From Bythopirellula goksoeyrii (lineage in GTDB: Bacteria > Planctomycetota > Planctomycetia > Pirellulales > Lacipirellulaceae): DNA of 64,000 nucleotides. The stretch's first letter is position 1, and each line of letters starts with the position of its first letter. Made by a program: the position numbers and the translations under genes. The DNA is taken from assembly GCF_008065115.1 (NCBI RefSeq), contig NZ_CP042913.1, forward strand, positions 5,715,257 through 5,779,256, written 5' to 3'. The notes beneath the pieces were generated by a model that saw only the letters and a list, made by a program, of their open reading frames with translations, made no database searches and was not told the origin of the DNA. This document shows, piece after piece, positions 55,523-63,290 of this stretch.

Positions 55523-55540
55523 CTTTCTGATTCGCGGGAA
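55486..55540 (+). repeat. attL-like direct repeat in tRNA-His
   Basis: A 55-bp stretch from the anticodon arm through the tRNA 3' end and 18 bp beyond recurs exactly at 63156-63210. This is the left border of an island. Confidence 0.85.
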
Positions 55541-55878
55541 ACGCTTGGTTTGCCAGGGTGAAAACACTCTCTGGTGGTCTCGTCACAATTCTTTGCAATC
55601 GATATCAGCTTGCTTCCGCCTAAAAGGTGGATACGAGACGCACTGCAAGCCCGTGCCAATTGCTCCGCTTGTGTGGTAAAACGTAAAATGCGTTGGCAAT
55701 CCCTCTCATTCTTCAGCCGAGGTGATTTCTCCCATCTGTCAAATATATCAACGGGGAGAGTTTTCCAGTGCAGGAATATGGACAACCGAAAAGTTGCCGA
55801 CCTATTGAGAAGTGACTATAAAGGAGTAATGAGCATACTGTGTTCGTGACCGCACGCCTAACATTCTAAACGCCTTGC
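55541..55878. other. stretch without a gene
   Basis: These 338 bp inside the left end of the tRNA-His island show no convincing open frame and no clear attachment or promoter consensus. Confidence 0.4.
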
Positions 55879-57315
55879 ATGCAAAATCGTTCTGTCCTAT
55901 CTCTGTGCGTGCTGCTGGTAGTGTGGCTCAGCTGGCAAGTAGAAACCAACTATGCTTTTTTTTCCAACGGGCGGTGGACTTTCACTGCGACCGATGGTCC
56001 TACTGGAACCAGTGGTAGTCCAACTACACTGACATGGAGTATCGTGCCGGATGGAACACCGATACCGGGCCGCAACCCCAGCAATCTGATCGCTTTTTTT
56101 GATGGGCTTTATGGCTCCGGCGATGGAGGAATTGACCTACAAACCCGGCCGTGGTTCAAGGATGTCGTTGCGGCATCGTTTGACCGATGGACAGCCCTCA
56201 GTGGCCTGACTTTCCAATACGAGCAGCAGGACGATGGAGCAACACTAGGTAACTTCTCCGGAATCCTTGAAACTCGCGGTGATATCCGGCTGGGAGGAAC
56301 TTTTCTCGATGGCCAGGGTGGCACAAGTGCTCAGGCCGGCTTCATACCCAATGGGGATATTACCGTCGACACAGGGGATTCACTGTTTTATGCCAATCCT
56401 ACCGACAATTTCTTGAATCTTCGTAATACCCTCACTCATGAAGTCGGCCACTCGTTGGGGCTGGGTCACATCGATTCGACGGCCAGCTTTCTGATGGAAC
56501 CGTCTTACAATGGCACTTTTGATGGCCCGCAAATTGACGATCTTCGAGGGGTTCATCAACTCTACGGAGACTCTCGTGAGCGTGGCTCTATGGGTCCGCA
56601 GCCAAACAATACCCTTGAAACGGCAACGAACTTGGGGATTCTAGCTGACGGACAGTCATTGCAAATAGGAACCGACATTACGGCCAGCACAGTGATCACA
56701 TCATCTCAAACGGACTTCTTGAGTATTGCGAACTTGAACGATGTCGATTTCTTTTCCTTCACCATTGAATCAGGCTCGATTTTGAATGTTGTGCTGACTC
56801 CTTCGGGGCCCAACTATTTCGAGAAGATTTCTGGGGCAGCGGGCAGCCAAACTATCACTCGCTCTTCACAAGTTAGCAACTTGAAATTTGATATTTATGG
56901 GCCGGCCAGCGAAGGTAGTGCGGAACTTTTGACAACAGTCGATGCGGCACCTATCGGCCAAATTGAAACGCTCCAAGAGTTCATGCTTGCCACAGCAGGT
57001 GAGTACTTCGTTCGGGTTTCTGGGTCGACCAATGATGTTCAACTCTACAAGCTCAGCCTATCAGGCGAGGCCCTCTCGAATGGCGACTTTGACGAAGATG
57101 GAGACGTCGATGGAGCAGACTTTCTCGACTGGCAGCGGGGATTTGGTCCACTTTATGGCGAAAACGACTTGGCGGCTTGGCAAAACAACTACGGAATTCC
57201 GCTCAATACGGCGGCGGCGGTCGCCGTCCCGGAACCACCGTTACTCTCCCTGCTCTATTCAGCGTTGGTAGTGAGTTACTTGTTTGCACCACGATGCTTC
57301 AGCTTCTGGCCCTGA
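55879..57315 (+). CDS. secreted matrixin-like (M10) metalloprotease with dockerin loop and PEP-CTERM tail
   Basis: A signal peptide precedes a protease domain with the full metzincin motif HEVGHSLGLGH (His187, Glu188, His191, His197) and a Met-turn near residue 206 (FLMEPSY). Residues about 240-395 are beta domains like bacterial pre-peptidase C-terminal modules. Then follow GDFDEDGDVDGADFLDWQRG and WQNNYG, and a C-terminal VPEPPLLSLL helix as sorting tail. It should be anchored at the surface by an exosortase. It is the first gene of the tRNA-His island. Confidence 0.88.
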   Translation: MQNRSVLSLCVLLVVWLSWQVETNYAFFSNGRWTFTATDGPTGTSGSPTTLTWSIVPDGTPIPGRNPSNLIAFFDGLYGSGDGGIDLQTRPWFKDVVAASFDRWTALSGLTFQYEQQDDGATLGNFSGILETRGDIRLGGTFLDGQGGTSAQAGFIPNGDITVDTGDSLFYANPTDNFLNLRNTLTHEVGHSLGLGHIDSTASFLMEPSYNGTFDGPQIDDLRGVHQLYGDSRERGSMGPQPNNTLETATNLGILADGQSLQIGTDITASTVITSSQTDFLSIANLNDVDFFSFTIESGSILNVVLTPSGPNYFEKISGAAGSQTITRSSQVSNLKFDIYGPASEGSAELLTTVDAAPIGQIETLQEFMLATAGEYFVRVSGSTNDVQLYKLSLSGEALSNGDFDEDGDVDGADFLDWQRGFGPLYGENDLAAWQNNYGIPLNTAAAVAVPEPPLLSLLYSALVVSYLFAPRCFSFWP

Positions 57316-57426
57316 AGGGTGCAGTATTTCCGCGCAAATCTAGACGCCAAAGTGGCCCGACTTCACTCTTAGCTTGCAGGGCATGCGGCTTTCCGCAACG
57401 GGAGACTCACGACTCTAGAAAAAAGT

Positions 57427-57455
57427 TTGACGAGAGCGTTTCGCCCGTTTATACT
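57427..57455 (+). promoter_or_regulatory. sigma70-type promoter of the tandem PEP-CTERM genes
   Basis: TTGACG (57427-57432), 17-bp spacer, TATACT (57450-57455): both hexamers match consensus at five of six positions. The leader would be about 110 nt. Confidence 0.7.
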
Positions 57456-57572
57456 CCCAGTTCAGGCACGGTAGTGTCTGTCCCCACTGTCAACTCAGGC
57501 GGCTCGTAGAAGCAAGACAAGGGGTTTGCGTTGTAGTCCCATCTAGATTCTCAACCTTCCCGAGGAGCGCTC

Positions 57573-58238
57573 ATGAGTGCCGTCAAGAATTGTTCTCCAA
57601 GCCACGAATCCAAGTGGAATTCTGTTAAGCGGGGTGCCGCTTATTCTCTCGCCGCTGGTGCTGCTGTCACTACGATCGCTTCTGACGCTGATGCCCAGGT
57701 CGTTTATTCAGGGCTTCAAAACATTGCGATTGGGCAATTTAGCTCTCAAAATCTGAATCTCGACGGGGATGCCTATAACGACATCTTACTCAAGAACTAT
57801 GTTTTCGGTGGCGGTAATTACCAGGGAGCTTATGTTAATTTCGCACCGGGTAAGGTCGTAGGATTTAATGCTGGGCTGAATTATGTGTCTGCTTTGGGTG
57901 CAGGTTTTCTAGTTGATAGTGTTGCCACTACTGGAGGACCTTTTTCAGCATCGATGGCTTACGCCAGCAACCCTAATTCGCAATTCGACAATGTTACAGA
58001 TGCTTACATCGGTCTTGAATTCCCGATCAATGCGACTTCCCACTTCGGTTGGATCAGAGTCGATATCGATAATGCTGCAGGCACTTTCCTGATAAAAGAT
58101 TGGGCTTACGAGTCGCAACCAGGGGTTGGTATTCATACGGGCGAGATTCCAGAGCCTTCGACACTTGGACTTTTGGCAGCAGGTGCTCTAGGTGTCGCTG
58201 CCCTCCGACGGAAGAAGCGGGAATCCAATCTAAGTTAG
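57573..58238 (+). CDS. PEP-CTERM surface protein A
   Basis: The 221-residue protein starts behind a GAGGAGC site. It has a lysine/arginine-rich N-terminus followed by AAYSLAAGAAVTTIAS-like hydrophobic residues, a signal form seen in planctomycete PEP-CTERM proteins. Residues 45-185 are a beta domain (DILLKNYVFGGGNYQGAYV, GWIRVDIDNAAGTFLIKDWAYE). The tail IPEPSTLGLLAAGALGVAALRRKKR is a full sorting signal. It is a paralogue of the next gene. The role is unknown. Confidence 0.88.
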   Translation: MSAVKNCSPSHESKWNSVKRGAAYSLAAGAAVTTIASDADAQVVYSGLQNIAIGQFSSQNLNLDGDAYNDILLKNYVFGGGNYQGAYVNFAPGKVVGFNAGLNYVSALGAGFLVDSVATTGGPFSASMAYASNPNSQFDNVTDAYIGLEFPINATSHFGWIRVDIDNAAGTFLIKDWAYESQPGVGIHTGEIPEPSTLGLLAAGALGVAALRRKKRESNLS

Positions 58239-58498
58239 CCGAATGGTTTGTCAGTGTCGGAACCAGTTTTTTGTATGAATCTCAGCACGCCTGTTCCGCA
58301 GTCTAAAGCAGTGAGATACTGTTGTTATGTCTTTCTCGCGGTGGTTGGTTGTGCCAGCTTCCAATACTGTGAATAGATTTATTTTTTCCTCTTGAGAATT
58401 CACATTGGAACCTCTGCCCCCTAAAATGAGGCGAGGTTTGAAGCAGATTTTCTCGTGCAGTGAAGGCGAGTTAGAGGTCCATAGAGGAGTTTAGAGAA

Positions 58499-59350
58499 GT
58501 GGCCAAGAAAACCAAATCAGCCAAGTCGCGCCTCCGCGCGACTAAAAGGGCTGCCTATAAACTTGCCGCAGGGGCGGTCGTGGCAACTAGTTGTGCGGCT
58601 GAGTCGGAAGCGGCAGTCCAGTATTTCGAGGGACCGATTGATGTTCCGCAGGAAATAGGGCAACCGATCGATCTTAATCTTGATAACTACACCGATATTG
58701 TTCTCAAAAACTATATTTTTAACGGAGGTAACTACCAAGGAGCCACCGTTAGCTTCTACCCTGGCAAGACCGTTGGTTTCAGCACGAATGGTCCGGCGAT
58801 TTCAGGGGAGTATATGACTGCGTTGTCGGTCGGCACCTTTATTGACTCTTCTTCGCTGGGCCCTTCTTTTTATGGGTCGATGGCCTACGGTGCTCTCAAT
58901 CCGAACGCACAATTCAACAACATAACAGATGGTTACATTGGTTTTGCCTTTCCGATTGGACCGACCGATCTGTACTTCGCTTGGATGCGGGTTGACGTTG
59001 ACAATGCCGCTGGCACGCTCCTGATTAAGGATTGGGCTTACGAGGATCAAACCGGAGTGGGTATTACCGTAGGTGATATGGGCACACCACTTTTCCTGGC
59101 GGACTTTGATGACGATGGAGACGTTGATGGGGCCGACTTCTTGGACTTGCAGCGGGGGTTTGGCGGTACCTATAACTCGACGAATCTAGTGGACTGGCAA
59201 ACTGAATATGGTATGAGTTCTATTCCAATGCTTAACTCGGTGCCCGAGCCTGGGACGTTGGGTCTATTAGCCGCCGGTGCTTGCGGATTGAGTTTTTGGC
59301 GAAAACGGCGGGCTGACCAGAACGATAGAGCCCATGAAGATCAAGCGTAG
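58499..59350 (+). CDS. PEP-CTERM surface protein B with dockerin-like loop
   Basis: A GTG start follows AGAGGAG. The domain repeats its neighbour's motifs (DIVLKNYIFNGGNYQGATV, WMRVDVDNAAGTLLIKDWAYED), showing tandem duplication. Between domain and tail it carries a module absent from copy A: ADFDDDGDVDGADFLDLQRG and WQTEYG. The tail VPEPGTLGLLAAGACGLSFWRKRR ends with extra charged residues. The last 17 bp overlap the next gene. Confidence 0.88.
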   Translation: MAKKTKSAKSRLRATKRAAYKLAAGAVVATSCAAESEAAVQYFEGPIDVPQEIGQPIDLNLDNYTDIVLKNYIFNGGNYQGATVSFYPGKTVGFSTNGPAISGEYMTALSVGTFIDSSSLGPSFYGSMAYGALNPNAQFNNITDGYIGFAFPIGPTDLYFAWMRVDVDNAAGTLLIKDWAYEDQTGVGITVGDMGTPLFLADFDDDGDVDGADFLDLQRGFGGTYNSTNLVDWQTEYGMSSIPMLNSVPEPGTLGLLAAGACGLSFWRKRRADQNDRAHEDQA

Positions 59351-61331
59351 CCACCCTCCCCACGGCCCGAAACGTGTTCTGCTGATAGGCTGGGACGCTG
59401 CCGATTGGCAGATGATCGATCCCCTAATTGAAAAGGGGTACATGCCAACTCTGGCCAAACTCATGAGTGAAGGAGCGTGGGGTAATTTAGCCACGCTAAG
59501 GCCGATTCTATCCCCTATCCTCTGGAACACCGTAGCTACTGGCAAACGCGCGGATCAGCATGGTGTGCTGGGCTTTACGGAACCTGATGCCGATGCAACT
59601 GGAGTTCGTCCCACCTCCAGTACTAGCCGCAAATGCAAGGCACTTTGGAATATCCTTAGCCAATGCGGGCTGCGAAGCAATGTGGTGGGCTGGTATGCAT
59701 CTCACCCTGCAGAACCAATCAACGGAGTAATTGTCTCAAATCAGTTTGAGAATTCACACCTGGAAAAAGGGCTCGACGCACCGCTGCCAACTGGTGCAGT
59801 CCATCCACCAGAATTAGCCGACGAGTTGGCAAGTTTCCGCGTCCATCCCCGCGAGATCGATGCGTCTGCCTTGTTGCCTTTCGTTCCAAAAGCTGCCGAA
59901 GTTGCTCGGCAGGAATCGAATCGCTTGGGAAAGCTTCAACATCTTATATCGCAGTCGGCCACGATCCATGCTGTCGCCACCCATCTGATGGCCAACACTG
60001 ATTGGGATTTCACCGCAATCTACTACGAGGGGATCGACCGCTGTGGGCATGAGTTCATGCACTGCCATCCTCCCAAAATGGAACAGGTGTCCGACGAGGA
60101 ATACGAAGCCTACAAAGGCTGTATGGAATCTATTTATCGCTTTCACGACATGCTGCTCGAAACACTTCTCAAGTTGGCTGGAGATGACACAGCTGTCGTA
60201 TTGATGTCCGACCACGGATACTACAATGATCATCTGCGACCTGATCCAGGGGAGGGGAAAGCGGGTCCAGTTGAATGGCATCGACCGTTTGGAATTATTG
60301 CGGCCCATGGCCCCGGAATCCGCGCTGGCAGTCGAGCCTATGGTGCCAGCCTGCTTGAGATTGCACCGACCGTTTTGCAACTTCTGGGGCTGCCGGCCGC
60401 CTACGACATGCCCGGCCGAGTTATGGCCGAGATCCTTGAGGAGTGCTCCACCCTGCCTCGAATCGAGAGCTGGGAGGATATCGAGGGAAAATGCGGCATG
60501 CATCCTCCGGAGACACGTGTCGATCCTGCTGAGGCCCAAGCTATGCTTCAGCAGCTGGCCGACTTGGGATATATCGAAGCCGAAGGGGAAAATGCTGAGA
60601 TCTCCGTGGCAAAAACAATCGCCGGCAATCAAATTTCCTTGGTACAGGCGATGATGGATGCCCAGCTCTACGCAGGTGCGATTGAAATCCTCGAGCAGCT
60701 AGATGATGAGACTCGCGATCTCGTGGCTTCGAAGCTGTTGCTCGCTTCATGTCTACTGGGGGTCGGCGATAGGAAACGTGCCCGCAGCGTATTGTTGGAG
60801 ATCGAAGCCCAGCAGCCCGAGGCTCCTCGCATGCACATGATGCTCGGCACACTTGAATTTGCCGATGGCAACACAGAGGCTGCTCTCGATCATTTCCAAG
60901 AGGTCGTCAAATCAGAGCCTCGCCAGCCTGGACTGTACAACAAGCTTGGCGAAGTATTTTTGAGTGTGAAAAGATACGACCAAGCTTTTGAAGCCTTTGA
61001 GAAGGCGCTCCAAATTGACGGAGAGAACCCGATTGCCCTGGCCGGGATGGCTCGCACAAAGCTCGAAGTCAGCGAGCCTGAGGCTGCGCTAGATTTTGGC
61101 CTTTCGGCTGCCGAGCTCGTTCATCATTTTCCGCGAGTGCATTTGGTGATTGGCGAAGCCCGTATCTCCCTCGGAGACCATCATGGCGCTATCGAAGCCT
61201 TGGAGTGCTGCGTAAGACAAGCCCCGCGTTTGGCGGCGGCACACCAAGCCCTTGCTAAGGCATACCGGTCACTTGGGCAGACCGACAAAGCTCACGAGGC
61301 CGAACTTCGGGCCAAAGGAGTGCTGGCTTGA
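59334..61331 (+). CDS. alkaline-phosphatase-superfamily phosphodiesterase with TPR domain
   Basis: The N-terminal 400 residues belong to the type I phosphodiesterase/nucleotide pyrophosphatase family: LLIGWDAADWQMIDPLI with the first metal Asp, NTVATGK as the nucleophile (Thr) region, YEGIDRCGHEFMH and LMSDHGYYNDH as metal sites. The C-terminal 200 residues are TPR repeats (ALDHFQEVVKSEPRQPGLYNKLGEVFL, AFEAFEKALQIDGENPIALAGMA). No signal peptide is seen, so it is probably cytoplasmic. It overlaps the PEP-CTERM gene by 17 bp and is likely coupled to it. Confidence 0.85.
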   Translation: MKIKRSHPPHGPKRVLLIGWDAADWQMIDPLIEKGYMPTLAKLMSEGAWGNLATLRPILSPILWNTVATGKRADQHGVLGFTEPDADATGVRPTSSTSRKCKALWNILSQCGLRSNVVGWYASHPAEPINGVIVSNQFENSHLEKGLDAPLPTGAVHPPELADELASFRVHPREIDASALLPFVPKAAEVARQESNRLGKLQHLISQSATIHAVATHLMANTDWDFTAIYYEGIDRCGHEFMHCHPPKMEQVSDEEYEAYKGCMESIYRFHDMLLETLLKLAGDDTAVVLMSDHGYYNDHLRPDPGEGKAGPVEWHRPFGIIAAHGPGIRAGSRAYGASLLEIAPTVLQLLGLPAAYDMPGRVMAEILEECSTLPRIESWEDIEGKCGMHPPETRVDPAEAQAMLQQLADLGYIEAEGENAEISVAKTIAGNQISLVQAMMDAQLYAGAIEILEQLDDETRDLVASKLLLASCLLGVGDRKRARSVLLEIEAQQPEAPRMHMMLGTLEFADGNTEAALDHFQEVVKSEPRQPGLYNKLGEVFLSVKRYDQAFEAFEKALQIDGENPIALAGMARTKLEVSEPEAALDFGLSAAELVHHFPRVHLVIGEARISLGDHHGAIEALECCVRQAPRLAAAHQALAKAYRSLGQTDKAHEAELRAKGVLA

Positions 61332-61448
61332 CGGAAGGAGCATTGACAATAGCGTTGATCGGCTTGAAATAGACGCAATACTAGCGTAGGTTCGATTTTG
61401 ACTTGAAGCTGAATCTTGGGGTTTTCGAGAAACTCATTTGGATTGGAC

Positions 61449-62561
61449 ATGCATCCGACACAATTTGCCGACTGGTTAATCCACCCTTCTGTATCGCCTC
61501 GCCCTGCCAATTGCCTGGGTCTGAATAAGCGCGCTTTTACCTTGGTGGAATTGCTTGTTGTCATCGCTATCATTGGAGTCTTGGTGGCACTGCTTCTGCC
61601 AGCCGTTCAAGCCGCTCGAGAAGCTTCGAGACGGGCCTCCTGCTCCAATAATCTACGACAAATTGGACTTGCCGCGCTAAACTATGAATCGGCGAACGGT
61701 CGGATGCCTCCCGGCTATTTAGCGGGCACTAATTTCGTGAAACCAGAATCATCGAGTGACTCACAAGGCCTACATCAGCTCAGTGGCGTATTCGTGTTTC
61801 TGCTTCCCCACATTGAGGCGGATGTCATCTATGATCGATTCACGCAGTCTCTAAGCCTAGGCGTCGATAGTCGGGACAACAACTACTACAATGACATCAA
61901 CGCGTGGTCGATTGCTCAAGCAAGACTAACTGCCTTGCTTTGTCCGAGTGCTCCCCAAGAGGTGCCCGGAACCGCCATCCTCGATAAGACTTATGGCATC
62001 TTGAAGGGAGGCTTCTTGGCATTGCAATCGGATGCATGGGACCCTTTGCAGTCGCAACTGGGTCTGACCCAATATATGGGAAACTCTGGCGTTTGGGGGC
62101 AAGTTAGCCCTAATCTTACATACAACATGGGGTCAGGAAGCCGCAATGTCAACGACGATCTTGTGGGGGTATTCGGGGTACGATCCAAGATACGCATGGG
62201 ACAAATCACAGATGGAACTTCCCAAACGCTGATGTTCGGCGAAGCACCGGGAAGCATTGGAACTGAAATCCCCGACGACTTTTTGTCGGGAAGATATTCG
62301 GGCTACACCCAAGGGAATGCCTGGGCGGGCTTCGGTACGCTTCCCGCCGCCTTTGGGTTAGATCTGGCCAACGAAAACCGCAACGGGGCTCAGTTTGCTA
62401 CGAAGTGGTCCTACTACGGTTCATTACATACGGGGGATGTGGTGCAATTTTGTTTTGTGGACGGATCGGTCCATACACTCAACAAAAACGTCGACAGAAC
62501 TGTTTTCCAATCCCTCTCGACTATTCGAGGCGCTGAAGTTGTCGATGAATCCAGCCTCTAA
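61449..62561 (+). CDS. DUF1559 pseudopilin-like protein
   Basis: A longer cytoplasmic leader of 29 residues precedes the prepilin segment [21 protein letters not shown], with Ala instead of the usual Gly before Phe30. It continues with [38 protein letters not shown]. The C-terminus has [15 protein letters not shown] in place of the more common ADG box. The start at 61449 is chosen as the first ATG; a TTG at 61416 is possible. It is followed by a small lipoprotein gene, as at 33780-35416 in reverse order. Confidence 0.93.
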   Translation: MHPTQFADWLIHPSVSPRPANCLGLNKRAFTLVELLVVIAIIGVLVALLLPAVQAAREASRRASCSNNLRQIGLAALNYESANGRMPPGYLAGTNFVKPESSSDSQGLHQLSGVFVFLLPHIEADVIYDRFTQSLSLGVDSRDNNYYNDINAWSIAQARLTALLCPSAPQEVPGTAILDKTYGILKGGFLALQSDAWDPLQSQLGLTQYMGNSGVWGQVSPNLTYNMGSGSRNVNDDLVGVFGVRSKIRMGQITDGTSQTLMFGEAPGSIGTEIPDDFLSGRYSGYTQGNAWAGFGTLPAAFGLDLANENRNGAQFATKWSYYGSLHTGDVVQFCFVDGSVHTLNKNVDRTVFQSLSTIRGAEVVDESSL

Positions 62562-62592
62562 CGAATGTTAACTAGCACAGGTTAAAGACCTC

Positions 62593-62802
62593 ATGGCTCC
62601 AATTTTATTTTCGCGAAGCGTACGATGCGTACTGGTCACCTTAATATTGCTGTGTGGAACTACTCTCTCTGGCTGTGGTAGCGATGAAAATGAGATCAAC
62701 ATCCCCGAAAACCCTCTCCCGATCCCAGGCCCCGAGGCTCGCCTGAGTCGAGGGACAGATCAATCAGCAAACGATACTGAGCAATCGCAAACGGCACCTT
62801 GA
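62593..62802 (+). CDS. small lipoprotein
   Basis: The 69-residue product has a lipoprotein signal with Cys28 in TTLSGCGSDE and a short polar mature chain rich in Pro, Glu and Gln. It stands 31 bp after the DUF1559 gene and is probably co-transcribed. No known family. Confidence 0.6.
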   Translation: MAPILFSRSVRCVLVTLILLCGTTLSGCGSDENEINIPENPLPIPGPEARLSRGTDQSANDTEQSQTAP

Positions 62803-62839
62803 GTAGGGAAGTGAGAACCTGTTCCCGATGTGTCGCCGA

Positions 62840-63040
62840 TCAAGAGGAGTCGCGTCGGTTTCGATAGAGCTGGGGATCCACTGCCGCAGACATGGCGGTA
62901 GCGTCTAGGTGGCCACCAAGAAACTCGTTGAGCTCCATCGCGGCAGAAAGTGGATCGGCTACCAATTCTCCGTAGTCCAGACGGAGAACCTTGAGATTAT
63001 TCTGCGCAGGTAGCCATTGCTCAAGCTTTTGTAAATGCGA
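62840..63040 (-). pseudogene. C-terminal remnant of a sulfotransferase-family protein
   Basis: On the minus strand the frame reads HLQKLEQWLPAQNN, LRLDYGELVADPLSAAMELN and EFLGGHLDATAMSAAVDPQLYRNR to a stop. This is the conserved end of bacterial sulfotransferases. A stop codon precedes it at once, so the first two thirds of the gene are gone. It lies against the right border of the tRNA-His island. Confidence 0.6.
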
Positions 63041-63041
63041 T

Positions 63042-63070
63042 CACTGCTGTCCGTTAGCCGGACAGCAGTG
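63042..63070. repeat. perfect 12-bp stem-loop
   Basis: CACTGCTGTCCG and CGGACAGCAGTG pair fully over a 5-nt loop. There is no T-run. It adjoins the sulfotransferase remnant and lies 86 bp from the right island repeat. Confidence 0.6.
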
Positions 63071-63155
63071 TTGCTATCTGGCAAATTAGCCGAATGTTGG
63101 CGAGATTTCGCTGGAAGGAGTTGAATCAAAAAAGCCTGAGTTGCTTCAGATTGCC

Positions 63156-63210
63156 ATTCCGAAGGTCGTGGGTTCGAATCCCATCAGCCACCCTTTCTGA
63201 TTCGCGGGAA
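63156..63210 (+). repeat. attR-like direct repeat of tRNA-His
   Basis: Exact 55-bp copy of 55486-55540. Just upstream the match decays: the anticodon GTG position reads GCC. This is the right border of the island; no full tRNA is present here. Confidence 0.85.
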
Positions 63211-63290
63211 CAAATCGATCGCACGGCCTATCTCCAGAGCTTGGCGGGTCTGAGTAGACCTTCGCTGTCGAAAGAGCGGTTTCAATCTTC

